Assembly (NCBI GenBank): GCA_002733805.1
Contig: NVXG01000006.1
Location: 31,741-95,740 of the forward strand
Direction: 5' to 3'
Source of the DNA: Robiginitomaculum sp.
Lineage (GTDB): Bacteria; Pseudomonadota; Alphaproteobacteria; Caulobacterales; Maricaulaceae
DNA: 64,000 bases
Made by a program: the position numbers and the translations under genes. The notes under the pieces are model-generated. The model ran no database searches. It had not been told where the DNA came from and worked only from the letters and a program-made list of their open reading frames with translations. Of this stretch, positions 50,996-61,856 are shown piece after piece (the first letter of the stretch is position 1; every line of letters starts with the position of its first letter).

Positions 50996-52348
50996 ATGAA
51001 AAAGCAATTGTTGAAATACGCAAACATCGAAGTTCCGCGCTATACCAGCTATCCAACCGCCGTACAGTTTCATAGCGCAATTGACGAGTCACAATACCGC
51101 CAATGGTTGGGGGCGCTGTCCGCTTCCGAACCGGTTTCGCTTTATGTACACATCCCGTTTTGTGAAAAAATGTGCTGGTACTGCGGATGCCATACCAATG
51201 TGGTCAATGGTTATGATCGCATATCGGCTTATGTCGATGATTTACTGCATGAAATTGAACTAATTTCCAAAGCGGGTTCGGGTGCGATCGGACCAGTAAC
51301 GCACCTGCATTTTGGGGGCGGCTCCCCCAGCATGTTAAAACCGGAAGACTTTGACGCGATCGTTGCGAAGTTAAAAGCAAACTTTTCATTTGCGCCAAAT
51401 GCCGAAATCGCCGTTGAGATTGACCCGCGTACCGTAGATCAGGCCAAGGCGGAGCGGTATGCGGCGATTGGCGTAAACCGGGTTTCTCTAGGCGTGCAAG
51501 ATTTCAACGAACACGTGCAGCTAAAAATCAACCGGATACAACCGCCCGAACAGGTGAGGCAAGTGAAAAGCTGGCTGCAAGATGCCGGGATTGCTGCGGT
51601 GAATTTTGATTTGATCTATGGCTTGCCCGGACAGTCGCTGGACGACATTGCCAAATCCATTGAAATTGCCCTGAGCATGCAACCCGATCGTTTTGCGGTG
51701 TTTGGCTATGCCCACGTGCCATGGTTCAAAAAACATCAGGAAATGATCAAGCAGGAAGACCTGCCAGATACCCAATTACGTTTGGCGCAGGCCGACCTGG
51801 TTGCCGAGCTGTTGGTGGCCGCCGGTTATATTCGGATTGGGTTTGATCATTACGCTAAAGCGGATGATCCATTGGGGCAGGCCATGCGCCAAAACCGGGT
51901 TCGCCGGAATTTTCAAGGCTATACCGATGACAATTGCGATGTGTTGATCGGATTTGGTGCGTCATCTATTTCGGCTCTGCCGGACGGGTATGTGCAAAAT
52001 GATCCGCATATGGGCAAATGGCGACAGGCCGTGCGTGCAGGGAACCTACCTATTGTGCGCGGACTGGCATTAAGCGACGATGATAAATTTCGCGGACAGG
52101 CCATCATGCAGATTTTAAGTTTGGGGTTTTTGGACCTTGCGGCCCATTGTCAGGCTGCTGGAAGAGAACTGGCCGAGTTTGATGATGCATTAGCCAAACT
52201 TGCACCCTTGGAGCAAGATGGTTTGGTCAAATTGGATGATAATACCGTTCGCGTGACCGCTGAAGGTATCCGTTTTTCACGCAATATTGCGGCTTGTTTT
52301 GATGTGCATTGGCAAAGACAGGAGAACCGCCATTCGCTGGCAGTTTGA
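50996..52348 (+). CDS. hemN: Oxygen-independent coproporphyrinogen III oxidase
   Basis: Radical SAM cluster CEKMCWYCGCHT, RYTSYPTAVQFH, FGGGSPSML, NFDLIYGLPGQ. Confidence 0.94.
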   Translation: MKKQLLKYANIEVPRYTSYPTAVQFHSAIDESQYRQWLGALSASEPVSLYVHIPFCEKMCWYCGCHTNVVNGYDRISAYVDDLLHEIELISKAGSGAIGPVTHLHFGGGSPSMLKPEDFDAIVAKLKANFSFAPNAEIAVEIDPRTVDQAKAERYAAIGVNRVSLGVQDFNEHVQLKINRIQPPEQVRQVKSWLQDAGIAAVNFDLIYGLPGQSLDDIAKSIEIALSMQPDRFAVFGYAHVPWFKKHQEMIKQEDLPDTQLRLAQADLVAELLVAAGYIRIGFDHYAKADDPLGQAMRQNRVRRNFQGYTDDNCDVLIGFGASSISALPDGYVQNDPHMGKWRQAVRAGNLPIVRGLALSDDDKFRGQAIMQILSLGFLDLAAHCQAAGRELAEFDDALAKLAPLEQDGLVKLDDNTVRVTAEGIRFSRNIAACFDVHWQRQENRHSLAV

Positions 52349-52493
52349 GCTGAAACGATTTGGCGTAGGAACTAGTGCGTCTTGGGAGTAACTGTACTTT
52401 ATTGTCATCACACGGCCATCCTCTGACTTGATCGGTGGGCCGGGTGATCCAGGTAATGTTGCAATGATCATTTCATGAGGGTAGACCTGCTGG

Positions 52494-52516
52494 ATTGCCC
52501 GGACAAGTCGTGCAAT
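52494..52516. repeat. REP-like hairpin ATTGCCCG-gacaagt-CGTGCAAT
   Basis: Imperfect 8-bp stem with a 7-nt loop similar to that of the 61.6/62.5-kb copies. Confidence 0.5.
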
Positions 52517-52553
52517 GACAGGCGAGGGTGATGCCAATGAAACGCGACCTGCT

Positions 52554-53288
52554 TTAATTCTTGACCCAATCAACCCAGTTGATGATCTCACCATGGCGCT
52601 CGCAGGTCGGCAGAGCCAGCTCGACAAACAATGGTGCGATGTCAGCCGGTGTCGGTAAAGTTTTCGGGTCTTCGCCGGGCATTGCTTTGGCCCGCATCGC
52701 GGTGGCGACCGGTCCCGGCGAGATCAGATTGACCTTTATATCCGTATAGGCAATTTCGGTGGCATAGCTAAGGGCGATGGTCTCGAGCGCCGATTTGCTG
52801 GCGGCATAAAGCGACCAGAATGCCGAGTTGGAGTGAGCTGCGCCTGAAGTGACAAAAATCACCCGCCCGGCATCCGAAGCCCGCAACAGGGGATCAAAGG
52901 AACGCAGCAATCGCCAATTGGCCGTGACGTTGATTTTCATGGTTTTTTCGAACAAATCAGGTTCGATATGTGGCACTGGCGAAATGGAGCCCAATAGGGC
53001 GGCATTGCCGACCAAGATGTCCAGTTTGCCCCAGCGTTCGGCCACGACACCGCCCAACCGATCAATGCCATCCAGGTCTTCCAGATCAGCCACGATGATT
53101 GAACAACTACCACCGATGGCTTGGATTTCGTCGTCGAGTTCTTCCAGTCCGCCTTGCGTGCGGGCCAGTACCAGAATATGCGTGCCTGCTTCGGCCAACG
53201 CCAAAGCTGCGGCGCGGCCGATACCGCGCGATGCGCCGGTGACTAACGCAATACGCCCGGCAAGCGATTTTGTCTGTTTCGTGTTCAT
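52554..53288 (-). CDS. SDR family oxidoreductase
   Basis: RIALVTGASRGIGRAAALALAEAG, NAALLGS, YAASKSALE. Confidence 0.93.
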   Translation of the reverse strand: MNTKQTKSLAGRIALVTGASRGIGRAAALALAEAGTHILVLARTQGGLEELDDEIQAIGGSCSIIVADLEDLDGIDRLGGVVAERWGKLDILVGNAALLGSISPVPHIEPDLFEKTMKINVTANWRLLRSFDPLLRASDAGRVIFVTSGAAHSNSAFWSLYAASKSALETIALSYATEIAYTDIKVNLISPGPVATAMRAKAMPGEDPKTLPTPADIAPLFVELALPTCERHGEIINWVDWVKN

Positions 53289-53299
53289 GGGGATAGGCT

Positions 53300-54790
53300 C
53301 TAGGCTACTTCGGATAACAAGGATAGCTGTAAATCCTTGTCGGATTTATCATGCTCATGGTCATATAGCCGGGTGGGGTAATCGCCGGTAAAATAGTGAT
53401 CGGCAAACTTGGGATTGTCGGCTTCTCGCGCCGATTCGCCCATGGCCCGGTATAACCCATCGACCGACAAAAACCCGAGACTGTCCACCTCGAGTTTTTG
53501 ACGCATTTCTTCGAGCGAGTGGGTGGCGGCAATCAATTTCTTGCGGTCAGACAGGTTGATCCCATAAAAATCAGGGTGGCAGATTTTCGGGCTGGCTGAG
53601 CGAAAGTGCACTTCCGTGGCACCTGCATCACGGACCATGCGGACAATTTTGAGCGATGTTGTGCCGCGAACAATTGAATCATCAACCAACAGCACACGTT
53701 TGCCAGCCAGCACGCCACGATTGGCCGCATGTTTCATGCGAACTCCCATATCACGGATCGCCTGGGTGGGTTGAATGAAAGTACGGCCGACATAATGGTT
53801 GCGAATAATCCCCAATTCAAACGGAATGCCGCTTTGTTGTGCAAAACCGATGGCGGCGGGCACCCCAGAATCCGGTACAGGTACAATCACATCAACATCG
53901 GCTGGGTGCTCTAGGGCCAGATTGTGTCCCATATTTTTTCGGACCTGATATACGTTTTTGCCGTCGACGTATGAATCCGGGCGCGCGAAATAGACAAACT
54001 CAAAAATGCAGGGGCGCGGTTTTACGTTTGGAAATGGATGTATCGAGCGGATGCTGCCGTTCTTACCGATGATCACCACTTCGCCCGGCTCGATATTGCG
54101 GACAAAACTGGCACCGATCATATCCAGCGCACAGGTTTCTGATACCAATATGTAACTGTTATCCAGCTTGCCCAAGACCAATGGCCGAATGCCATATGGA
54201 TCGCGGGCACCGATTAGTTTTTTATTGGTCAGGGCAACCAGTGCATAAGCACCCTCGATCTGCTTCAAGGCATCGACAAAGCGGTCCACCAATTTGGTGC
54301 GACGCGAGCGGGCCAGCAATTGCAACACAACCTCGGTGTCGGAAGTCGATTGAAAAATAGCCCCTTCATCAACCAATTGTTGTCGCAAGTGACGGGCATT
54401 TGTGAAATTTCCATTGTGGGCAACTGCGATACCGCTTGATTTCAAATCGGCATACAGGGGTTGCACATTGCGAAGAGCCGCATCGCCTTGCGTTGAGTAG
54501 CGCACATGGCCAATGGCAGCATCACCGGGTAAACGATCAACTACATTGTCTCCTGAAAAATTTTCGGCGACCAATCCCAAATGGCGTTCAGAGGCAAATC
54601 TTTTGCCATCAAATGCTGCAATGCCACAAGCTTCCTGCCCACGGTGTTGCAAGCCATGCAAGCCAAGGACAGCCAAGGATGCCGCATGTTTTGCACCGAA
54701 AACACCAAAAACCCCGCATTCTTCGCGGGGTTTATCTTCAAATGGGTCGATCATCAATTCGGGCCAGCCGGTCTCGATCATCGCGGTCAT
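53300..54790 (-). CDS. purF: Amidophosphoribosyltransferase
   Basis: EECGVFGVFGAKHAASLAVLGLHGLQHRGQE (N-terminal Cys nucleophile), VLLVDDSIVRGTTS PRPP motif. Confidence 0.96.
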   Translation of the reverse strand: MTAMIETGWPELMIDPFEDKPREECGVFGVFGAKHAASLAVLGLHGLQHRGQEACGIAAFDGKRFASERHLGLVAENFSGDNVVDRLPGDAAIGHVRYSTQGDAALRNVQPLYADLKSSGIAVAHNGNFTNARHLRQQLVDEGAIFQSTSDTEVVLQLLARSRRTKLVDRFVDALKQIEGAYALVALTNKKLIGARDPYGIRPLVLGKLDNSYILVSETCALDMIGASFVRNIEPGEVVIIGKNGSIRSIHPFPNVKPRPCIFEFVYFARPDSYVDGKNVYQVRKNMGHNLALEHPADVDVIVPVPDSGVPAAIGFAQQSGIPFELGIIRNHYVGRTFIQPTQAIRDMGVRMKHAANRGVLAGKRVLLVDDSIVRGTTSLKIVRMVRDAGATEVHFRSASPKICHPDFYGINLSDRKKLIAATHSLEEMRQKLEVDSLGFLSVDGLYRAMGESAREADNPKFADHYFTGDYPTRLYDHEHDKSDKDLQLSLLSEVA

Positions 54791-55473
54791 TCTTCGGCTC
54801 CTGAACCTGAATCGGGTTCTGTTTCGGGAGTGTCATTTTCCAGCCGGGTCGTTATCACCTGATCCAAGGTGCGCCGGTCTGATTGCTCATATCCTTGCTC
54901 ACTGGATTGCGCCGGTGCGCGCTCCGTTTGCTGGGGTGGTGGCGCGCTCGGGCTGTTTTCCGAAACGCGAATATCCGACACAATGGAATTGGGTACAAGG
55001 GATTTTAAGGCGACCGCCGTGGCGCTAACTACCGGGTAGACTCGTGCAGTCGAAACCCAATCCGGGGTTTGTCCCGGCTTGGTCAAAAAATTCCAACCAA
55101 GCAAAACCAAAGCCAGCATCACCATGCCGCGTACCACACCAAAAGCGAAACCTGCGGTCCGATCCAACACACCGATATGGCGGTTCATATGGACAAATCC
55201 GCTAACCTTGTGGGTGAGCATGGTCATTACGACATAAACGCCCAAAAATATGGTCAATGCAGTTACGCCAGTGGCGATCAATTCACTGTCAATCCAGTTC
55301 ATAGTCACTTGGCGAAATACCGGTAAGGTAAAAATTGTGGCAAGCGACGCAACAACAAATGAGGCAATCGACAGAGATTCGCGAACGAAACCCCGGGTTA
55401 ATGCCAACACACTTGAGAGCAGCAAAACGCCAAGGGCAACGACGTCAAGAACAAGGGCCGGATTTGCATTCAT
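54787..55473 (-). CDS. cvpA: CvpA family membrane protein
   Basis: VVALGVLLLSSVLALTRGFVRESLSIASF, upstream of purF with 4-bp overlap. Confidence 0.9.
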   Translation of the reverse strand: MNANPALVLDVVALGVLLLSSVLALTRGFVRESLSIASFVVASLATIFTLPVFRQVTMNWIDSELIATGVTALTIFLGVYVVMTMLTHKVSGFVHMNRHIGVLDRTAGFAFGVVRGMVMLALVLLGWNFLTKPGQTPDWVSTARVYPVVSATAVALKSLVPNSIVSDIRVSENSPSAPPPQQTERAPAQSSEQGYEQSDRRTLDQVITTRLENDTPETEPDSGSGAEE

Positions 55474-55488
55474 CTTGCGTATCTCAGA

Positions 55489-56877
55489 TTAGCCGGGGCG
55501 GTCTGCCTCGAATCTGGCGACAAGATCGCCCAATTTGTTGGTTTTCGCAATGGTACATTGTGTATCCGGTGTACCATTTCGCTGATTTTCCCCTGTGGCG
55601 ATCATTGCATGGGTGAATCCCAGTTTGTGCGCTTCTTTTAATCTCGCCACGGTTCGAGACACCGGGCGAATGGTGCCAGACAAGGCAATCTCGCCAAAAA
55701 CAACGGTTTTGGGAGGCAAAGGCTGATCAAATGCCGATGAAACTAGGGCCGCCGCAACGGCCATATCAGCCGCCGGTTCGCTGATTTTTAGCCCACCGGC
55801 GACATTTAAATAAACATCTTTCCCCGCAAAAGAAATTCCGCAGCGGGCCTCCAATACCGCCATCACCATGGCCAAACGACCCGAATCCCAGCCAACAACC
55901 GCGCGCCGTGGGGTGCCCAGCGGTGAAGGGGCAATCAGGGCTTGCACCTCGGTCAGTACCGGGCGGGTGCCTTCCATCCCGGCAAAAACCGCTGAACCGA
56001 TGGTGCCGTTTTCACAGCCATCCAGAAACAAAGAGGACGGATTGGCCACTTCGGCCAAACCTTGCTCGCCCATTTCAAACACGCCGATTTCATCGGTGGG
56101 ACCAAACCGGTTTTTGACCCCGCGCAAAATGCGGAACTGATGAGCGCGATCGCCTTCAAAGTACAAAACCGCGTCAACCATATGTTCCACTACGCGTGGC
56201 CCGGCGATTTGCCCGTCTTTGGTGACGTGCCCGATCAGCACAACTGCCGTACCGTACTTTTTGGCGAACCGGGTCAGGTCCTGCGCGCAAGCCCGCACTT
56301 GGGCCACAGTGCCGGGTGCTGCGCCCAACGCATCAGTCCATAGGGTTTGCATACTGTCGATCACCACCAGATCGGGCCGTTCGGCTTTCAAGCTGTCCAT
56401 GATGGGGCCCAAAGAGGTTTCCGATGCCAATTGCAGCGGCGCTTCTGCCAAACCCAGTCGGTTGGCCCGGGATCGGACCTGATCAATGCTTTCTTCGCCA
56501 GAGATATAAATCACCGATTTTTCGGCCAAAGCTAGTTTGGCTGCGGCCTGTAACATCAGGGTTGATTTGCCAATGCCCGGATCACCCCCGACCAACAGAG
56601 CCGAGCCGGGCACAATGCCGCCGCCGCACACCCGGTCAAACTCGTCAATGCCGGTGATCAATCGGGATAGGGGTTCAGAACTGCCTTGAAGTGAGGAAAA
56701 TTCAATACCGCGACCGCGCCGACTTCGGCTGGCTTTGGCTGGCTTGCGCCCCGGACTGTGTTCGGGGATTTCTTCGACCAACGTGTTCCAGCCACCACAA
56801 GCATCACACCGCCCAGCCCATTTGCCATGCACCGAGCCACAAGATTGACAAACAAATACGTTAGCCAGCTTTACCAT
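55489..56877 (-). CDS. radA: DNA repair protein RadA
   Basis: Zinc finger CQSCGSVHGKWAGRCDACGGWNTL, Walker A GGDPGIGKSTLMLQ, KNRFGPTDEIGVFEM. Confidence 0.96.
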   Translation of the reverse strand: MVKLANVFVCQSCGSVHGKWAGRCDACGGWNTLVEEIPEHSPGRKPAKASRSRRGRGIEFSSLQGSSEPLSRLITGIDEFDRVCGGGIVPGSALLVGGDPGIGKSTLMLQAAAKLALAEKSVIYISGEESIDQVRSRANRLGLAEAPLQLASETSLGPIMDSLKAERPDLVVIDSMQTLWTDALGAAPGTVAQVRACAQDLTRFAKKYGTAVVLIGHVTKDGQIAGPRVVEHMVDAVLYFEGDRAHQFRILRGVKNRFGPTDEIGVFEMGEQGLAEVANPSSLFLDGCENGTIGSAVFAGMEGTRPVLTEVQALIAPSPLGTPRRAVVGWDSGRLAMVMAVLEARCGISFAGKDVYLNVAGGLKISEPAADMAVAAALVSSAFDQPLPPKTVVFGEIALSGTIRPVSRTVARLKEAHKLGFTHAMIATGENQRNGTPDTQCTIAKTNKLGDLVARFEADRPG

Positions 56878-56962
56878 TTGGAATCACATCCTTTATGTTC
56901 ATGATATGTTCTCTCATAATTGTGAACATAAAGCAAACAGATTGTGGGTGCAGGTACGAGAC

Positions 56963-57754
56963 TTACTCGGAGTATGATTGCAGGGCCGTTTTGGCGGCAG
57001 CGCAATCGTGCTGGGTTTCCATCACGTCACCATTTACGTGGTTGTAAAAATCTTTCATTTGAATGAGAGACTGGTAGTCCAGCGTTAACTGCTCGTATAT
57101 TCCATTAAATTTTGTGACTTTCGCAGTGTGTTTGGTTTGTCGGGCTTGCGCCAGTGCCAGACGGCCGCCAGAATCCCATTTTGCTATAAAGGCACCATAG
57201 GCTTCATCAGAACCACCTGCAGACGCCTTGTCAGATAGAAATTCTTCAGACATGGATTGAACAACGATCAGTAATTCGTTGATTTCCTTATCCAGTATTT
57301 CTTGCTGGAAGGTTTTTAGATCATACTGTCTTTTGTTCTCCTGAATTTCCGTGCGGAGGGTATCCATCTTGTTTTGGATTACCGGGATATCAGCATCCAA
57401 GCCTGTGGCGCACCACGCGACTTTTGGCGTATTGGCCATCATGCACCGATTCATGATCTGCTCGTGCGGCATGCAGGTAGCCAGTGCAGACCCTTCAGCA
57501 CCCTTGTCCTCACGATAAGATTGCGAAGCACCGGCAATTCGCCCAGTCGATCCAGTCGAATAGATAATGGCACTTTTGCAAACTTCCCAATTGCAAATCT
57601 GCGCCGCACAGGTGGCCGTAGCACCCGGAAATTTTTGGTTTTTGGCGACACACTTTGCATAATCTACCGGTTCAGCAAATGCAGCGGTCACTGACCCCAG
57701 CATGATGCCAAAAGCGATCAGGAGCGCAGATGCGGATTGGGCAAGGCGTAACAT
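56963..57754 (-). CDS. Hypothetical exported Cys-rich coiled-coil protein
   Basis: Signal peptide MLRLAQSASALLIAFGIMLGSVTAAFAEP; 8 cysteines in the predicted mature part. Confidence 0.6.
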   Translation of the reverse strand: MLRLAQSASALLIAFGIMLGSVTAAFAEPVDYAKCVAKNQKFPGATATCAAQICNWEVCKSAIIYSTGSTGRIAGASQSYREDKGAEGSALATCMPHEQIMNRCMMANTPKVAWCATGLDADIPVIQNKMDTLRTEIQENKRQYDLKTFQQEILDKEINELLIVVQSMSEEFLSDKASAGGSDEAYGAFIAKWDSGGRLALAQARQTKHTAKVTKFNGIYEQLTLDYQSLIQMKDFYNHVNGDVMETQHDCAAAKTALQSYSE

Positions 57755-57805
57755 GTTTTCCATTTGGACGTGAAATCCTTCTTCGAGCGTTTCAAAGGTC
57801 ACCAT

Positions 57806-58480
57806 TTATTTCTTATCTTCAAGCAAGCCAGATTTGAACAACAAACCGGCACCTGCTGCACCAATGGCCGGTGCAACAAAGAACAACCATAATTGTTCAA
57901 AACCGGTAAACAGAGCCGGTCCGAAACTGCGCGCCGGATTAACCGACACACCAGTGACTTGAATGCCAACCAAATGAATAACCCACAAGGTCAGGCCAAT
58001 GGCGAGGCCAGCCATTGTTGCCGGAGCAGCTTTGCTGGTTGCGCCCAAAATCACTACGACAAACAAGAAAGTAGCAACGACTTCAAATATGAAGGCAGAC
58101 ATTTGAGAGTATTCGCCCAAATACCCTGGTCCCCATCCATTTTGTCCCAAACCGTTGGTCGCGAGATCATATCCGGTTTTGCCCGAGGCAATCAGATAAA
58201 CCAATGCGGCACCGATGGCAGCGCCAATAAATTGGGCAATCCAGTATTTGAGCATTTCAGCGCTGCTCATTCGACCCGAAATAAACGCACCTAACGATAC
58301 TGCCGGGTTCACATGACAACCCGAAATTGGCCCGATGCCATAGGCCATGGCCACAATGGCCAAGCCAAATGCCGCCGCGATCCCGGCCTGTCCAATTTCT
58401 GCACCGCCAAGTACTGCTGCTCCACAGCCAAACAAAACCAGTGTGGCTGTGCCAATCAATTCTGCGATATATTTATGCAT
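57806..58480 (-). CDS. aqpZ: Aquaporin Z-like channel
   Basis: Two NPA boxes: CHVNPAVSLGAFISGR and VSVNPARSFGPAL; MHKYIAELIGTATLVLFGCG start. Confidence 0.94.
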   Translation of the reverse strand: MHKYIAELIGTATLVLFGCGAAVLGGAEIGQAGIAAAFGLAIVAMAYGIGPISGCHVNPAVSLGAFISGRMSSAEMLKYWIAQFIGAAIGAALVYLIASGKTGYDLATNGLGQNGWGPGYLGEYSQMSAFIFEVVATFLFVVVILGATSKAAPATMAGLAIGLTLWVIHLVGIQVTGVSVNPARSFGPALFTGFEQLWLFFVAPAIGAAGAGLLFKSGLLEDKK

Positions 58481-58667
58481 GCTTTTCCCCTTACAGGTGT
58501 TTCGATGACCCGCCCCTGATTTGACAGCTAACAATAATTTTCGAAAAGCACAATCTATTGCGCAAAAGTCTGGTCAATCGAACGAATGGCTTCCGTTTAA
58601 GCAAAGTCGCGCGTACACTTTTTTACAAACAGGGCAAAACGACTCTGTACACCATCAGGATTGAGAC

Positions 58668-59876
58668 ATGAGCCAAGCATTTTATCGCCATTTAACGGCA
58701 GAGCTGCGCGAGATTGAGGCGGCCGGACTGACCAAGTCCGAGCGAGTAATTACCTCGCACCAATCGGCTGAAATCGCCGTGGATCAAGGCGCGGGTACGC
58801 CGCAAATTGTCGTCAATTTTTGCGCCAACAACTATCTGGGTTTAGCTGATAGCCCAGCATTAGTCGAAGCGGCCAAACAAGGTCTGGACGACTGCGGGTT
58901 TGGCATGGCGTCAGTACGCTTTATTTGCGGCACCCAATCGATCCATACCGAACTGGAACGGGATTTATCCGAATTTTTCGGCAAGGAAGACAGTCTGCTC
59001 TATGTGGCCTGTTTTGATGCCAATGGCGGATTGTTCGAGCCGTTGTTTGGCCCGGAAGACGCCATTATTTCCGACAGCCTGAACCATGCGTCGATCATTG
59101 ACGGCATTCGGTTGTGCAAGGCCAAGCGGTTTCGCTATGCCAATAATGACATGAACGATTTGGAAGCCAAATTGATCGAGGCCGATGCTGCTGGAGCGCG
59201 CCACAAGATCATTGCCACCGATGGGGTGTTCTCGATGGATGGGATCATTGCTGATCTGCCCGCCATTTGTGATCTGGCCAATAAATATGGCGCAATCACC
59301 ATGGTGGATGATAGCCATGCGGTCGGTTTTATGGGTGCAGGTGGGCGCGGTACACCAGAGCATTGCGGCGTGCTGGAGCGGGTTGATATTCTGACCGGCA
59401 CATTGGGCAAGGCGCTGGGCGGTGCGGCGGGTGGCTATGTCTCGGGTCGCCGTGAGGTGTTGGACATGCTGCGCCAACGCTCCCGGCCTTATTTGTTCTC
59501 CAATGCGCTGCCACCGATGCTGTGTGCGGCCGGGATCAAATCATTGGAATTGGTCCGCGATGGGGCAGAGCTTCGCAAGCAACTATTCGACAATGCCCAG
59601 CGGTTTCGAGCTGGCATGGCGACGGCCGGGTTTGAGCTGACCCCCGGTGAACATCCGATTATTCCGGTGATGCTGGGGGATGCAAAACTGGCGCAAGGCA
59701 TGGCGGACAAATTGCTGGATGAAGGGATTTACGTGATCGGATTTTCGTTCCCCGTAGTGCCAAAAGGCCAAGCCCGCATCCGCACCCAGATGTCGGCGGC
59801 TCATACGTCAGAGCAAATTGATTTTGCCATTGTGGCCTTTACCAAGGTCGGCCGGGAATTGGGAGTGATCTCATGA
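58668..59876 (+). CDS. kbl: Glycine C-acetyltransferase (2-amino-3-ketobutyrate CoA ligase)
   Basis: [55 protein letters not shown]. Confidence 0.95.
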   Translation: MSQAFYRHLTAELREIEAAGLTKSERVITSHQSAEIAVDQGAGTPQIVVNFCANNYLGLADSPALVEAAKQGLDDCGFGMASVRFICGTQSIHTELERDLSEFFGKEDSLLYVACFDANGGLFEPLFGPEDAIISDSLNHASIIDGIRLCKAKRFRYANNDMNDLEAKLIEADAAGARHKIIATDGVFSMDGIIADLPAICDLANKYGAITMVDDSHAVGFMGAGGRGTPEHCGVLERVDILTGTLGKALGGAAGGYVSGRREVLDMLRQRSRPYLFSNALPPMLCAAGIKSLELVRDGAELRKQLFDNAQRFRAGMATAGFELTPGEHPIIPVMLGDAKLAQGMADKLLDEGIYVIGFSFPVVPKGQARIRTQMSAAHTSEQIDFAIVAFTKVGRELGVIS

Positions 59877-60895
59877 AAGCATTAGTCAAGGCAAAGCCGG
59901 AGCCGGGTATTTGGATGCAGGACATGCCGGTGCCCAAACCCAAACATGATGAAGTGCTAATCAAGATTAAGAAAACCGCGATTTGTGGCACGGATATTCA
60001 TATCTACAATTGGGATCAGTGGTCACAGGAAAACGTGCCCGTACCCCTGATCACCGGCCATGAATTCATGGGCGAGATCGTCGAGTTGGGCCAACACGTC
60101 ACCCGGCACCATGTTGGCTTGCGGGTATCTGGTGAGGGCCATGTGGTTGGCGATTTATCGCGCGCGGCTCGTGAAGGCAAATGGCATTTGTCGGCGGACA
60201 CCAAGGGCATTGGTGTGAACCGTGATGGGGCATTTGCTGAATATCTGGCGTTGCCCGCCTTCAACGTCGTGCCATTGCCGCCCCACGTCAGTGATGACGT
60301 GGCAGCGATATTGGACCCGTTGGGCAATGCGACCCATGCGGCGTTGACCTTTGATTTGGTCGGCGAAGACGTGCTGATCACCGGGGCCGGACCCATTGGC
60401 GCGATGGCCGGAGCCATTGCCCGCCACGCCGGGGCGCGCCATGTGGTGATCACCGACATCAACCAAACCCGGCTTGATCTGGCCGCCAATCTGGCCGATG
60501 TGCGAACGGTCAATGTCGCCAAAGAAGACTTAGCCGATGTCATGGCTGAACTGGGCATGACCGAAGGCTTTGACGTGGGTCTGGAAATGTCCGGTGCGGA
60601 GGCAGCCTTCACCCAAATGACCGATACCATGGTGATGGGCGGCAAGATCGCAATGCTCGGCATTCCACCCGGCGAAACCCAAGTCAATTGGGGAACCATC
60701 ATCACCAAAGCCCTAACCATCCAAGCCATTTACGGCCGCCGCATGTTCGAAACCTGGTACAAAATGCTGGCCATGTTAGGCTCCGGCCTAAACGTCGACG
60801 GCATCATCACCGATCACTTCGCCGTGGACGACTTCCAAGCCGGATTTGACCGGATGCGTTCAGGGGAGAGCGGGAAGGTGATATTGGAGTGGTGA
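59873..60895 (+). CDS. tdh: L-threonine 3-dehydrogenase
   Basis: [52 protein letters not shown]; 4-bp overlap with kbl. Confidence 0.96.
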   Translation: MKALVKAKPEPGIWMQDMPVPKPKHDEVLIKIKKTAICGTDIHIYNWDQWSQENVPVPLITGHEFMGEIVELGQHVTRHHVGLRVSGEGHVVGDLSRAAREGKWHLSADTKGIGVNRDGAFAEYLALPAFNVVPLPPHVSDDVAAILDPLGNATHAALTFDLVGEDVLITGAGPIGAMAGAIARHAGARHVVITDINQTRLDLAANLADVRTVNVAKEDLADVMAELGMTEGFDVGLEMSGAEAAFTQMTDTMVMGGKIAMLGIPPGETQVNWGTIITKALTIQAIYGRRMFETWYKMLAMLGSGLNVDGIITDHFAVDDFQAGFDRMRSGESGKVILEW

Positions 60896-60899
60896 TGCA

Positions 60900-61634
60900 A
60901 TGACAAACGTGAATATTACGTTGGCTGCGGTTGGTCACATGCCCATGCAGTTTAACAAAGCAAAGATTCAAAAGTGGCCATCGGGTATTTTTGAAGTATC
61001 TGGCGATATCAATACTTATACATTACCGACAGATTCGGATGGACCTAGTTGGGAGTTCACAGATAAGAATTTGGAGAGGGTATTGCCAAATGATTTTGAG
61101 GGTGAGTTTTTAATCGCGATTGTAAATGTGCCTCTAGAACTCAACTGGTACTCACGACGATTAAGCAATAATCGAATTGTTTTTTCTTTTCATGAAGTAA
61201 AAGATATTTTAATCCGAGAAAATATACCGCTGGAAAACGTAATTCTTCGGCTAATGTACGCGTATTCATTGGTTTTTTTGGAGAATAACAGATCCATTCC
61301 ATTAGCTACTGAGAGAACAAATTTTACGCACGATGAAACTCGCGGCTGCTTGTTTGATATGAACGGAATCAAGTCAGATATCGTGGAGTCTTGTGACAAA
61401 CCGATTATCTGTTCCCCATGTGAAGATAGGATTCTGAAGGCCAGAATTTCGGTTGAAAATATCAAAAAGACCAAAAAAGAAATTTCAAAAATCAAAAAAC
61501 AGACATTTTATAAAATTCTGAAATTTATTCAGATATACCCAATTCTTTCAATTCTGGTTTCGGCCATATTTGCAATAGTACTTGGTGTGTTAAGTTCACT
61601 GATTGCCACTGGAATTCTATCCAAATTCCCTTAA
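60900..61634 (+). CDS. Uncharacterised protein with cytosolic domain and C-terminal membrane anchor
   Basis: Intact 244-aa ORF, visibly AT-richer than neighbours; motif FTHDETRGCLFDMNGIKSDIVESCDKPIICSPC; C-terminal TM segment ILSILVSAIFAIVLGVLSSLIATGIL. Confidence 0.75.
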   Translation: MTNVNITLAAVGHMPMQFNKAKIQKWPSGIFEVSGDINTYTLPTDSDGPSWEFTDKNLERVLPNDFEGEFLIAIVNVPLELNWYSRRLSNNRIVFSFHEVKDILIRENIPLENVILRLMYAYSLVFLENNRSIPLATERTNFTHDETRGCLFDMNGIKSDIVESCDKPIICSPCEDRILKARISVENIKKTKKEISKIKKQTFYKILKFIQIYPILSILVSAIFAIVLGVLSSLIATGILSKFP

Positions 61635-61653
61635 AACTTGGCCAACATGGAGC

Positions 61654-61688
61654 AAAAACTGGATCACCCGAACAAGTCGGGTGATGAC
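61654..61688. repeat. 35-bp exact direct repeat, copy 1, with REP-like hairpin
   Basis: AAAAACTGGATCACCCGAACAAGTCGGGTGATGAC; contains ATCACCCG-aacaagt-CGGGTGAT. Confidence 0.9.
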
Positions 61689-61738
61689 AATGGGATGGTG
61701 TTGCTTGGACAAGAATTGTTCTCAACAACCAATCCGTC

Positions 61739-61759
61739 ATTGCGGGCTTGATCCGCAAT
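61739..61759. repeat. REP-like hairpin ATTGCGG-gcttgat-CCGCAAT
   Basis: Perfect 7-bp stem with a 7-nt loop. Confidence 0.7.
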
Positions 61760-61856
61760 CCATCCACCCGTCGTTATTGCGTCAAGTACATGGATGGATA
61801 CCGGGGCAAGCCCGGCATGACGGAGTGATGTGGAAATTCTGTTTCTGCAACCGCCT

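Noticed and set aside
60016-60729. 237-aa minus-strand ORF inside tdh
   Set aside because: Antisense shadow frame of tdh; no family signal.
61525-61767. 80-aa ORF across the end of the hypothetical gene and the repeats
   Set aside because: Runs through REP-like hairpins and the opposite strand of a better supported gene; likely spurious.
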